64,000 bases of DNA from Marvania coccoides. Taxonomy: Eukaryota; Chlorophyta; Trebouxiophyceae; Chlorellales; Chlorellaceae. Of the stretch, positions 12,901 through 23,869 are shown in pieces. The position numbers and the translations under genes are program-made. Position 1 is the stretch's first letter. Each line of letters starts with the position of its first letter. The DNA lies in assembly GCA_963854735.1 (NCBI GenBank), contig OY978098.1, positions 2,492,001 through 2,556,000 of the forward strand, read 5' to 3'. The notes beneath the pieces were generated by a model. The model ran no database searches, had not been told where the DNA came from, and was given only the letters and a program-made list of their open reading frames with translations.

Positions 12901-12978
12901 CTGGCGCACGCTGGAAGGCTCAGAATCATCATCTGATGCCACGACCTCGTCGTCGCGGGGGTCCCGATCAGCCTGCAT
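9965..12978 (-). CDS. MCM2: MCM2, replicative helicase subunit
   Basis: Exons 12978-12854, 12597-10717 and 10556-9965 give 865 residues. MCM2 is part of the MCM2-7 ring that unwinds DNA at replication origins. Visible features, in order: an acidic Ser/Asp N-terminus; the MCM2-specific motif DYRPMEHLDRYEGAGIDE at about residues 43-60; a zinc finger (CGACGAVLGPF through CAACQSKGPF) near 296-325; Walker A GDPGTAKSQ near 491; Walker B LIDEFDKMND; the arginine finger in PILSRFDILC; and a C-terminal winged-helix region. The zinc-finger neighbourhood and the GRLPRSKEVLLL stretch match MCM2 rather than other MCMs. The start could be the ATG at 12978 or a three-base exon at 13065-13067 (see findings). 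It is head to head with WEE1. Confidence 0.96.
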
Positions 12979-13402
12979 TCGATAACAAAACGTGGGCGGG
13001 TGTTTAGAATTCAAAAATCTAAAGCCGTTGTTGGGCCACTGGGGCAGGCAGACAGGCAGCTCACCATGGTGATTGGCTCTGATGGTGTTGCAGTTGTGTC
13101 AAATTGGTTTGAGACAGTGCATATAACTCGCGAAAAATGAAAAGGAAATTTGCTGAAAAGGGCGCAACTTTTTGGGGCATGCTCGCAGCACAGCAGGATG
13201 GCTTATAAACTGTTTTTTTTTGTTCGAATGCGATGATACTTTCAATTTACAAGTTCTAATTGCGCATGTTACACCTCCCGTAGCACCATTGTCGTCCGAT
13301 TTGGCGCTTGGTGGTTGCCATTTTTCGCAACCATAATCCACCACTCTGAAACCTCTCCAAGCTCTAACTCAATATCAACCCCAACATAATAAACGCTAAG
13401 CC
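12979..13402. promoter_or_regulatory. Divergent MCM2/WEE1 intergenic promoter
   Basis: Only 424 bp separate the start codons of MCM2 (minus) and WEE1 (plus), both cell-cycle genes. The region contains one exact E2F consensus and is otherwise AT-rich. Shared S-phase control is inferred from gene identity and layout. Confidence 0.55.
13300..13307 (+). promoter_or_regulatory. E2F/DP-type site TTTGGCGC
   Basis: Exact match to TTTSSCGC, 96 bp upstream of the WEE1 ATG and about 320 bp upstream of the MCM2 ATG. E2F regulates MCM and other S-phase genes in plants and algae. Confidence 0.5.
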
Positions 13403-14961
13403 ATGTTATTTGGCGATGATTTGGGGATGGCGAGCCTTCCGCAGTCGCAAACCGGCCCAACTCCCACGGGCCAGCTCTCCAACGGGCTCATGGCGATGTG
13501 CCTGCAGTCCCAGGGGATGATGGTAGCCCCTTCCCAGCGCGTCCCACCCCCGCTCTTTTCCCAGGGAGTGGCAGCGATGGGTCCCCCGCCAGCAGATGAC
13601 ATCCCCTGCTCCCAGATGATGGAGGATATCACCACCCAGGACTTGATCACCCCCGCGGACCAATTCGACGTGGAGGGTGACCCCACAGCCACGGGGGCGC
13701 GGCAGCGTTCGCCAGCCCAGCTGTCGCCTAACCGGGTCAACAAGCGCAGGAAACAAGGTACTTCAACGCCTCTCCCTTTAAAAAGGCAGCTGATCCCTAT
13801 CATTGTCTATGTCTTACAGCTTTAGATCACTCACCTATTCATCCCATCAAACACGCAGACGAGAACCGGGCGTCGCTCCAGTCGCTGCCTGGCCTCAGCC
13901 CATGCGGGATGCCGAGGGCGCCCACACGTGGCCCTGCCTTCAACGACGGCGCGCGCCGCCCAGCGCCCATGCGCATCCGCTCCCCGCCTTGCTACCGCAG
14001 CATGTTCCGCACCGACAACGAGGATGAGAACGATTTGAAGGGGTGGCGAGCCCCTCGACCTGCCGCCGCCACCGCCAGCCAGCTCTCTCGCTTCCGCGCG
14101 GATTTCAAGGAGATCGGCATGCTGGGGCAGGGTTCCTTCAGCAAAGTGTTCCGCGCGCGGCACCGGATTGACGGCCAGGAGTACGCTGTGAAGCGCACAA
14201 TGAAGGAGGTGGCCCCCGTCAGTCCAGAATTTTTGCAGTTTATTCAAGAGGCGCAGGTGCTGGCGCACGTGCCCCCGCACCCAGGGGTGGTACGGTACTA
14301 CTCCAGCTGGACGGAGCACGGCACCAGCGGCGGCGAGCGGCTGTTCATGCAGCTGGAGCGCTGCGACGACCACCTCGGCATCTTCGTAGGCACCAGCACG
14401 TGCATGGCGGAAGCTAGGCTGGTGGAGGTGGCACGGCAGGTGGCGGGCGCGCTGGCGCACCTCCATGCGCATGGCGTGGCCCACATGGACGTGAAACCCA
14501 GCAACATCTACCTGTGCTTCCCGCCACAGTATCACAACGAGGAGGGGGCTGCAGATGGAGGGAAGCTGCCCCCGATCCCGCTGGGGACCTCGTTCAAGCT
14601 GGGAGACTTTGGACAGGCCACGCGGCTAAACGTGGGGGCGCAGGGCGTGCCTGAGGAAGCATGCGTCAACGAAGGTGACAGCCGCTACCTCCCTTACGAG
14701 GTGCTCAACTCGAACTACTCGTGCCTAGACAAGGCAGACATGTTTGCGCTGGGGATGACGCTGTACGAGCTGGCTTCTGGGCTGGAGCTGCCCACCGGAG
14801 GGGAGAAGTACGAGGGCTTGAGGCGAGGGAAGCTGCCGATGCTGCCCACTGCCACCGCCTCCTTTGTGAAGCTGCTCAAGGCGCTGCTAAACTACGACCC
14901 CGCAAAGCGCCCCAGCGCCGCGGAGGTCCTGGCCATGGCGCCGCTGGCGAAGAAGATTTGA
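13403..14961 (+). CDS. WEE1: WEE1-type inhibitory CDK kinase
   Basis: Exons 13403-13757 and 13820-14961 give 498 residues. WEE1 phosphorylates the glycine-loop tyrosine of CDKs to delay mitosis. The N-terminal 200 residues are disordered, rich in Gln, Met and Pro, with possible nuclear signal NRVNKRRK at the exon 1 end. The kinase domain starts near residue 220 with GQGSFSKVFRARHRIDG and lysine in EYAVKRT. It continues with the WEE1-like YYSSWTE, catalytic HMDVKPSNIYL, a DFG triad (KLGDFGQATR) and the WEE1 hallmark EGDSRYLPYEVLN. All catalytic residues look intact. Intron 1 is only 62 bp. The family assignment rests on the SSW and EGDxRYL motifs. Confidence 0.93.
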
Positions 14962-15238
14962 TTGGAGAATTAATATGTATGTAGCACTTTTTACTTTATT
15001 GGCGAGACCGAGTAGAAGGTAGATGACGAGATTTCGATTGGCAGTGAGCTGAAAGAGAGCTTCTGCTATCGGTGGCAATTTTCTTTTTAGTTATAAACTT
15101 ATGTAGGCTAGCACAAGTTGATTTTCCTTTAAAATATATTACTACTTCGGCAGATAGCCCTTTGAAATGTTGTCTCTGAATGAATATTAATGTTTCCTCT
15201 AATTTCCTCAATAGAACATATTAATATTAAATGCATTG
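14962..15238. other. Convergent spacer WEE1/GNAT
   Basis: AT-rich 3' flanks; nothing else seen. Confidence 0.5.
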
Positions 15239-15845
15239 TCAGGGTTGAATCTCCAAGTTCATCAGCACGGCGTCTTCTCCGTCAGAATAAAATTTTTTCC
15301 TCCGTCCCACGCTCACAAACCCCAGCTTCTCGTACATCTCAATGGCGGCTGTGTTGCTAACTCGCACCTCCAGCAGCGCTATTGTCGCCCCCCGCCGGTG
15401 CTCCTCCCCCAAAGCGCAGCGCAGCAGCGATGTTGCCACACCTTTTCTGCGGGAAAACAAAAACAAAAACAAAACATCTAGATAGCTCCACCGTATGTGT
15501 TGCTGCATAGCTGTTTAAACAAACTGACCTGCGATGGTGCGGGGCTACAGCTAATTCCAGAACATGCAGCTCGTCTGGAGCTACGTGCCACGTAACTAGC
15601 CACCCCGCCACCTGATCGCCGTCTTGCTCGTCCACCAGCACCGTGGCACGCTCACGGGTGAGCTCCTCAGCGACTTGAGCGGCGTTCCAGTTGCCGCCCG
15701 GGCGGCTTGCATCTTCTATTGCCGCTAGGAATTGAAGGTCGCGCTCAGCTGCGAGTCGAATGGCGCAGCATTGGTGTGACTTCAAATTTGGTGTGCGGTG
15801 TGACTGGCAAAGAAGTTGAGTTGGGAGGATATTGAGGATTATCAT
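15239..15845 (-). CDS. GNAT N-acetyltransferase, RimI/NAA-like
   Basis: Exons 15845-15529 and 15446-15239 give 174 residues. The GNAT fold is shown by the acetyl-CoA binding loop (APHHRRKGVATSLL, the R/Q-x-x-G-x-G/A pattern, split by the intron). The typical C-terminal strand-helix block is EVRVSNTAAIEMYEKLGFVSVGRRKKFY, a pattern seen in N-terminal acetyltransferases such as RimI and Naa50-type enzymes; this motif runs over two segments, NTAAIEMYEKLGF and VGRRKKFY. The N-terminal 30 residues before AIRLAAERDLQFLA look like a possible organelle presequence. The first in-frame ATG at 15845 was taken; the frame is open further upstream without another ATG. Substrate unknown. Confidence 0.8.
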
Positions 15846-16602
15846 TTCAATTTTGCAAAAATCATTTTTAAAGCTTTGAAAAATCGTGGCTTTAAATCTT
15901 AACAGTAAAGTGTGCAAGATATTAAAAAAAACAGCAAAGTTGGATGAATTGCCAAAACATGTTTTTTGTTTTTGTTTTTTTCTTTCACATCTTCAGTATC
16001 ACGGACAGGCGCTAAATGAAGAGGAGCATTGCCTAAAAGCTGGAAAAAATATTGAAATTTTAACGGCTAGCTTCAGGAGCGTGCACATGTATGGTAGCCA
16101 GCTCTGATTTTTTTGCACCGCCCCGGGCAAGCCTTGCTGCATCCTTTCAACACAAAAAGCCCTGGACCTCACGAGCTTGAGGACAGCGCAACATGTTGTT
16201 CTAGAATTTTACTCCGATGTTTTCAACATTTTTTTAGCCTAGATAGACCAGACGTGTAGGCTGGCTGGCGGTTCGTCATTACTGCTGCTTTGCCGCTGCA
16301 TGACTGCACCTCTTACTCTATGGCCTCTAAAGCGTCAGGCACACCGCTATTGCGATTTCCGCAATGCCATGTGTGGGGTGCCAGTTCACCCATTGAACTG
16401 GCAAAAATCCAGGTGACAACAACAAAAAAGAAGAAAAAATTGCTTCTAGCTAGTGTTATGTAAATCAATACAAATAAAGAACAGTCGGTTCGCTTCAAAT
16501 ATACGATGGTTTTTACCCTGCGGGAGGCTGGCAAAGTTGGCAGCTGCGCTGTCCCCGAATCCTTTGAGTGATGTTTCCAACATTTTGGCTCTTCTCACCT
16601 GG
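15846..16602. other. Divergent intergenic region GNAT/receptor kinase
   Basis: About 750 bp of AT-rich sequence between two divergent starts. No gene or clear element recognised. Confidence 0.5.
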
Positions 16603-19094
16603 ATGTCGGACTGCTTCGGGCGAAGCAATGCCGAAAACGCATTCTTGGGCCCCGGCCGGTGGCTGGTGGTACTACTAATTGCTTCATGTTTTCTCAACTT
16701 GGTCGATGCGAGCAAGGCAAGTTCTTATCACCATGATTCAAATCCCAGTTGGTTCTGCTATGCTTAATGATGCTATAATATTCAGAGCCGGGTCCCCACA
16801 GCTAACGGCATGCGAAGGAACCTCCCGCAATTCCGAAAACATGCAGGTAGAGGTGCTGACAGTTCCTGAACTTGTCCAGGCCCTCAATGATGAGACCGTT
16901 GACCACATCGTCCTGGCTGCACGGCGGTACAACTTCACCGAAGAGGAGATGCCCAATATGGCCGCCGTCATCAGCAACCGCACCGTCCTTATGGAAGGCA
17001 AAGACTTTGGTGACGGCTCTATGGCTTACATCGACGTGAGTTCCTCCTATAGCCATGCACTTTTCGCAATTTTTTATACCAAACCAGGCGCAGATCTCCT
17101 TGTATAGTAGTTCTTAGTTTTCACCGCATTACCAGAGTAGAATACCCTACAAAAATCGTATTTAGGTGCTGAATTTAACCCCCAAAACTTCCTTCCTATA
17201 CCACAGAGCAATCAGCTCGCTGACCGGGTGTACATCATTGAAGGCGGCTACCTGCTGGAGCGCAATATCTGGGTAGACGACTGCTCGTCGCCTACCTACC
17301 CTTACGGCTGTTTTGCCCACGACTTCGGCGGGGGTTCCCGCGTGGAGATGCGAGACATGGTTTTGTCCGATGCTACCTGCGTCAAGTGGAAAGATTCCTA
17401 CGTGTTCACTGTAATCATCAGCTCCGCAAGAACCGCCAGCGGCGTCCCCATCAAAATGAAGCCCCGGAGGGGCAACCAACGCGAGGTGCACGTAGACGAC
17501 ACCGGGTGGGTCCCTCCACTGGCCGACGGGTCCCACTGGCGCTACGTCAACGTCACCCTCTCATGCACAGGCGGTGTCACTCACGGGCTGCCGGAAAACG
17601 CTGTGATCGTCGACAGGCCCTGGTCGCGCAAGGAGACGAGTGCGCTGGCGACCGTGATGGTGCTGCTGCTGAGCGTCCTGTACTGGGCGTACTCCCGCGG
17701 CTACTTTTCCGCCCCGCACGAGTTCCACATTGCGCGCAAGCGAGGGTACGACCTGCAGGCGGAGTTGGGGCAGGGGCGATTTGGCAAGGTGTATCGCGCG
17801 GTGCACCGCTCCAGCGGCCGCAAAGTGGCCATCAAGGTGGTCAACCTGCGTCCCAGCAAGTGGCGGGAGTTGCGTGTGGCGTGGCGGGAATGCCAAATCA
17901 TGTCTGGGGTGCGGCACCCGTCCTGCATCCGCGTCATCACGTACTACAGCCACAAAATCTTGCCAATGGACGTTCCCTTCCGAAAGGAGGCGAAGATTCC
18001 TGGGATTCCGACCAGGGACGAGGTCAACTTGGATTCTGGGATGGGCACGCCAGGCTCTGCGGTCAGCAGTGGGAGCAGCGGCACCAGCATTGCGCGCATG
18101 TACTTGGACATTACCTCTGCGCTGGATACCATCGCTGCCGAGGAGCAAACCGAGATTGGCGCTCAGCTCACAGCAGCGATGCTGCAACTCAGCAACGACG
18201 GTGGCGGAGATCGCGCCGGCGGCGTCAGTGGTGCCAATAGCATCCACAGCCGCAGCCCCGCAGTCGACAGCCTTGCCGCCACGCCAGATTCTACTTTGGA
18301 TTCATTGACAAGCTCGGCAGCTGCAGGCAGAGATGCCCTGGGAGGTATTCCCTTGGGAACAATGCATCTTCAGGTGCACCTGGTCATGGATTTTGCTGAC
18401 CAGGGCACGTTGCTGGATGCTGTGCGCGTCGGCCGCTTCAAGCTCCCCAGCACTGCACTGCCCAACCTGCCGGCGATTGCAGCTTCAATGCTCGATGTTG
18501 CGCGCGGACTGGCAGCGCTGCATCACCCCTCACGCCGCCTGGTTCACCGCGACCTGTCCCCCACCAACGTTCTTCTCGTTTCCGAGTTTAACGACCGTGG
18601 GTTCAGGGCGGTGCTGACGGACTTTGGGCTGACGACGGTGGTGGGGCTGGGGCAGACGCACCGCACCTCGGACACCAGGGGCACGCTGGCCTTTATGCCG
18701 CCCGAGCTCCTTGACGACAACGTCGTGTCTGCAGGAACTGACATGTACTCGCTGGGGGTGCTGAGTGAGTTGGAAAACTCTGTTCATTTTTATTTTATTT
18801 TCCATTCAAATTCGTCCAATCATCTCATTTTCTTTCTGTTATCTTGCAGTCGTGTTCATTCTGATGGACGGGGACCCGTACAAGGGCTTTTCGCCGGGCC
18901 GCATGATTTCTTACAAGTCGGGGGCAGCAGACGAGCAGCTCGTTATCCCCGCAGAGCTTGTCGACAACCAGGACCCCTTGATGCAGGGTATCCTTCGCCT
19001 GGCGAGGTGGTGCACGCGGTTCGAGCGCAAAATGAGGCCAACAGCCGAAGAAGCGGTGGAGCTGCTGGAAAGCTTGCTCCAAAACAGCTCTTGA
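16603..19094 (+). CDS. Receptor-like protein kinase with N-terminal ectodomain
   Basis: Exons 16603-16716, 16802-17035, 17207-18764 and 18850-19094 give 716 residues. Intron 1 (16717-16801) uses a GC donor (AAG|GCAAGT). The N-terminus carries a signal-anchor segment (RWLVVLLIASCFLNLVDA). An ectodomain of about 220 residues follows (PELVQALNDETVDHIVLAAR, NRTVLMEGKD), reading like a beta-solenoid repeat. A transmembrane helix lies near residue 260 (LATVMVLLLSVLYWAYS). The kinase has glycine loop GQGRFGKVY near 303, lysine in KVAIKVV, VHRDLSPTN near 562 and TDFGLTT. An insert of about 130 low-complexity residues separates the early N-lobe strands from the hinge. HRDLSPTN rather than HRDLKxxN suggests a tyrosine-kinase-like lineage. 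Ligand and pathway are unknown. Confidence 0.85.
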
Positions 19095-20255
19095 GAACAA
19101 GGACCCCTTTTTATACTGGACATTTGGGAGAGATAGACAGCGAATAATTCAAAAGAAAGAGAGAACGTTTTTTAATTCTTGGACATTTTCCAGGTTACTG
19201 TAGTGTTAATGGAGAAATTTGAAGGGTTGGGCAGCAATTATACTATGAATTGCAATTCATATTTTTCGACTTCTTGCTAGCCCTCATTACTCGTCCTATT
19301 CTTATAAATACATTGTTCTTGTTTTATTTTGTCAAAATAACTTGGGTTTTGAGGCGCCCGTCCTTCATTTTATTTGTTTGGGTCTTTTTCGCAAATCGAG
19401 ATCTACTGAATAGTTTTAAATTTTTTTACCCCGTTCCTTCTCGACTACGATGTTCATCTTTTCCATACCGCCACTCGTATTATAGGCGTCGAATTATTAT
19501 TGTATTTTTCCTTATCGTATGCCTCCTCCTTGCTTGCATAGAGAAGGAAATTTTGTTCACAAAGCCCTTCATAAATATGGTTGCACCAAATGTATTATCT
19601 TTGCGTGCTTTTTCTATCAAAGTCTGTCTCCTGTTCGTTGTCCAACAACAACCTGGAAAGTTTAGCTGTCTCTTAAAACTATACAAGGTGTAATACCCGT
19701 TTAATTATATCTCGTAGTTTCACATGCTCAGTATACCCCTTGTAAAAAGTTCTGATGGCTGCATGGAGAGAGTCGGCGCCCCCCCGATATATTGTTAAAG
19801 CAAGGCAGTTTTTTTTGTGAAATGGGAGAGTCAAAGTTTGATAAATATTCGATTTTCGCCACGAATGTCATCCTGGACCCTGTTCTGTCGTTTGAGAGTG
19901 GCGAGTTCACCTGCCAGCAATTTCTTTCCTTCTTTCTTCTGCAATTTTAGGCGCCAGCACCAAGAATTTACAGTGTACCATACGGGGGTCAATTGGCGAA
20001 GAGAAGAAAAAATTAACAGGTAACACCAGTAATGTGATGTAAGAAAGTGTATTAGGTAGTAGTTCAGATATTTTTTTTTGGTTTAGAATGTAATGAAAAA
20101 GCTTTCATGCTTCTTCGAGCGAATTTAAATGAAAATTGCGTATGCAGAAAGAAAGAAAGAAAAAAAGAAAACAGAGAAACAGATACCGCTGCAAGTTGAT
20201 TTTTGTTGTTGAGTTCAAAGCAAAGGCAAACCAAAAAGAAATGCAACTGGCATGC
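19095..20255. other. 1.16 kb convergent AT-rich gap
   Basis: 3' flanks of the receptor kinase and FTR1. T-rich; open frames such as 19250-19693 are low complexity and lack family resemblance. No gene supported. Confidence 0.5.
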
Positions 20256-21490
20256 TCAGATCTGAACGGCGGGAGGAGCAACAGGCTTCTCGGCAAATGC
20301 GCTGTCAATCATGACAGGCGGCGGCGACATGCCTGCCTTGGGAGATCCATCTGACCCGGTGCTGCCAGCCTCAAGGTCCGTAGAAGGCGCCTTGACGCCC
20401 AGCTTGGGGTCAGAATCCTCAGACGCAGCATCATCGGCGCCTTCTGCTGCGTGGCGAGCAAACGACTGCTGCTCCTCAAGCGCTGCCTCTTTGGCGTCGG
20501 TGAGGGAGCCGTTGTAGGCTTTGAACCACAGCAGCGCCAAGGTGAGGACCCAGAACATGCAGTAATAGAGCAGCTGCAGGTTGAGAGGGACGGCCTGGTA
20601 CCCAAACAGCGCCCGCAGCAGCGCCCAGAACTGGTTGGTGTCGGGGTTGCAGCAGCCGGAGGTGTTCCACAGGATCTTATTGGCCCATGGGCGGTACTCG
20701 TAGGGCCACAGCGTGCCAAACAGCCCCGCGTTCTGGAAAAACATTGTGCCGTTGACCACCATACCGGCGGCGATGACTAGCAGCAGCCCCGCTGAGACGA
20801 TGAAGAACCATTTGAGCGAGCGGATGGTCTTGCCGGAGTAGTAGATGATGGCGCCGCACAGGACGCCCAGGAAGATGCCCAGCAGACCCGGGAAGATGAC
20901 TGCCTTGACGGAGCTGCCGGCAGACACGCCGGTGAGGAACAGCACGGACTCGATGCCCTCGCGCAGCGTGGCGGAGAAGGCGAGCAGGAACATGGCCCAG
21001 CGTTGGTGGTGGGCGTGCGCAGAGCGCTGCACCGCGTCCTGCAGCTTGCGCTTCCATTTACGCTCGAGGTTGTAAAACTTGAGCATGGAGAAGGCGACGA
21101 CGGTGATGAGCAGGGAAGCGGTCCAGCAGATGACCCCCTTGAAGATGGCGGAGGCCTTGGCGTCCATCAGCTTGGTGTCTGCCAGGTAAAAGACCAGGAC
21201 AAAGATGACGCCCAGGATGATGGAAACCACGACGCCTGCTATGGACCCAAACCACACCCACCGCTTCAGGGAGGGCATGTTGAGGCGCACAATGAGCTGC
21301 AGGAGCACCGCGATGATGACGGCTGCAGGGCAGAGGGGGGGTGGAAAAAAACATGTGAGGTGACGGTGGTGGGAAATATTGCAGCTACGAGGGAAAGACG
21401 CGTGCTTTTTTGCCGCGGCTGACCTGCTTCGAGCGCCTCTCGGAACATGATGAGCAGGGCCGCCACATTAAACCACTCTGCCGATCCCAT
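20256..21490 (-). CDS. FTR1: FTR1-type high-affinity iron permease
   Basis: Exons 21490-21424 and 21322-20256 give 377 residues. FTR1 permeases take up ferric iron at the plasma membrane, normally coupled to a multicopper ferroxidase. Both iron-binding REXXE motifs are present: REALEA in the first helix (NVAALLIMFREALEAA) and REGIES in the fourth-helix region (FSATLREGIESVLFLTG). About seven hydrophobic segments are visible. The cytosolic tail is acidic and Ser-rich. The intron sits immediately after the first REXXE. No ferroxidase is encoded in the window. A divergent gene starts 700 bp away. Iron-dependent regulation is expected from the family but no element was identified. Confidence 0.95.
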
Positions 21491-22188
21491 CTTGTTTTGC
21501 TTTTGTAATTAAAGATGGGAACAATAAAATGCGACGATGCTCGCTGATGATACGCGCACACGATAGGAATGGACAATTAAAGAAGAGTGCTGCTGGCAGT
21601 ACCCTCCTTAGATCGCCGCTCCTCTCCAAAAGAAGAGTGTCCAACAAGTGTGTAAACTTAAAAAGTAAAGGAGTTCCGACTGATGAGCGCTCCTGGTGAG
21701 GGGCGATCTACTTTTACAAACTACAGAGGAACTGCTGCGAGAACTCCTTACTCCTTTTATATCCAAACAAGAGGCGGGTGTGCAAGGCGTACGTCTTTTG
21801 GGCGGTGACGGAGAAATGCTCTTAGTTTACTTATTACATTAGTTATTACATCTTCTTTGATAGGATTTTCAGAACAGCTGCAGAACGCCAGTCGTCGAGA
21901 ACCAGCCACGTATTTCCATTTTTAAAATCCAGCCATCCACTCTCCGATCTTGCCTGACCAGGTAAATTCTAAAAGCATTTTTGCATCTGGGAACGGAGAG
22001 GGAGGGGAGGGGGGTAATACGACTACCCAGGTCCGGCCAGGGCATATTAATTGCAACCTCACACCATCTGAGAACAACAATGAATAACCTCAAATTTAAG
22101 AATTCAAGACCATTCTACATTTGTTCTTCGTTGTTAAACATGGTTTTACGAATTCCCCCATCAGGAATCCCCACCCAGCAGCGACCAG
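21491..22188. promoter_or_regulatory. Divergent region between FTR1 and the SEAEA protein gene
   Basis: 698 bp between start codons of opposite genes; likely holds both promoters. No specific element could be assigned by eye. Confidence 0.4.
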
Positions 22189-23186
22189 ATGGCAGCCACC
22201 AGATTCTTCACCTTGTCCAGCAGCTTAGGCTCATTTCTGGTGCTGGCGATACTCTTCAGGGGGGCGGCGGCTGCTGAGGCAGAATCTGAGGCAGGCTCCA
22301 CAACCAGCTCAGACTGCCAGCAGCGTCTGAACGCCATTTTCGCTAACTACACCAACCCTGCCGTCACACCTGCCGGTTGTGACGCCGCCTGCCTGAACGC
22401 CTGCTACGTGACTCTGGAGGACGCCATATATGCCACCTTCATCACGGATTGCCCACTGCAGGCCGACATCACCCGCTGCTTTGGGGTGAGCCACCACTAA
22501 ATCAGATGTTTATTTTTTCCTTCTTATTTTCACCGCCTCTGCCAGATTCTGGCCCCATTTTTTGCTTTTCGCCAACCATTTAGCAAAATCAGATGAATGA
22601 AAACCCATCTGAATGTTATTAGTGCATTCAACTCCGAACTACACCATTAATATAAAACTTTCCTAATTGCCATGCAGTATTTTGCGAACGACTGGGAGGA
22701 ATATGTTGAGCACTGCGAGCTGTTCACAGTAGACACCAGCGGCCTGCCTGCCGGCTCTACGTCGGAGAGCGAGGCTGAAGCTGGGGCTACGCCTGTCGCA
22801 GCTGATTCTGAAGCTGAGGGTGAGTGAAGATCAACTCTCGTTCCCCCCTTTCATATTCCCTTCAATATTTACTAAAGACCGGTTCTCAAGTGATTGCAGC
22901 CGAGGCCGAAGCCGCCGCACCGGCCCCAGCAGCAGCGGAGAGCGAGGCGGAGGCGGGCGCAACCCGCCGCCTTTTGGCCGAAGGCGAGGCCGAATCTGAG
23001 GCAGCCAAGACCAGCGGCGCCGGCGTGTGCTTCCCTTCGTTTAAATCCGAGGAAGAGTTTGACATGTACTTGAACGGAGAGTACTTTGAGCTGGCGTATA
23101 ACCCCCCCTCCAACACCGCCGGCGTCATCATGTCGGTATTTTTCTGGGTCGGTCTGGCCGGCATGGGCTTCTACCTCAGGAAGTAG
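22189..23186 (+). CDS. Secretory single-pass protein with SEAEA acidic repeats
   Basis: Exons 22189-22485, 22678-22819 and 22900-23186 give 241 residues. An N-terminal signal peptide (FLVLAILFRGAAA) is followed by a Cys-containing domain with spacing C, C-x3-C-x3-C, C and C. Then come acidic segments rich in Ser-Glu-Ala (repeated SEAEA/EAESEA), a second small Cys-containing block (GVCFPSFKSEEEFDMYLNGEYF), and a C-terminal helix (IMSVFFWVGLAGMGFYL) ending RK, so a type I membrane topology is likely. I recognise no family. It is divergently paired with FTR1, which makes a link to metal handling at the cell surface worth testing but unproven. Confidence 0.75.
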
Positions 23187-23869
23187 GAGAGTTTCTCTAT
23201 GAACCGAAATTCATACAAAAACCCACAATTTTTTGCCTTTCGCTGTTGTTCATTCATTGCACGCACTATACTGCTAGCAGTCCCATCCTATTTGTTACCC
23301 CTAATATTTTCATTTCTCTCTTCAATTTTCTACTTCTGTACATGCTCACCTTTTTCAAGAATCTCTCGGCCAAACGCCTTTTGATTTTTAAACAAAACAG
23401 GTAAATAAGAATTGAAACTCCGGGCGCTAGTTATGACAGGAGCGCATAGCAGCGCCCTTCGAAATAAATTAGTTGCAACCTAGTACAAACAGACAGTACC
23501 TACCTCAAAAGTGTCGTGGGCGGGGGGGGAAATCTCGTTGCGTTTTCTTTCATGGCGTACCCAATTAGAGGCAGCTGGGTACCCTCTCAATCCATCCCTG
23601 GCTTGTGAATAGCTTGATCTTGCTTTGAAGAGCGGCCAAGTACTCTAAACCGAGAGGGACAGCCAGATGGATTTCTGGGTGGATTTGAATTGGTTTTTTT
23701 TGGAAAACAGAGGCGAAACCCGACATTACAGGATGATGGCCTCCCCTAATTGCATTTTGATTAATTCTTTTTTCTAAATATATCGGTGCACATCGCTTCG
23801 GCCAGAGACATCAGCGAATTAAGTATTGCGCGATTTCAAACTGTTTCTTATGAAGGGAGGTGGGAAATC
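23187..23869. other. Intergenic, no gene seen
   Basis: 3' flank of the SEAEA gene and upstream region of the MscS-like gene; AT-rich. Confidence 0.5.

Noticed and set aside
16721..16787. GT-AG alternative for RLK intron 1 (donor 16721, acceptor 16787)
   Set aside because: In frame, but both sites are weak (GCAA|GTTCTT, AGAG|CC); GC donor AAG|GCAAGT with acceptor CCACAG is much better. It remains possible.
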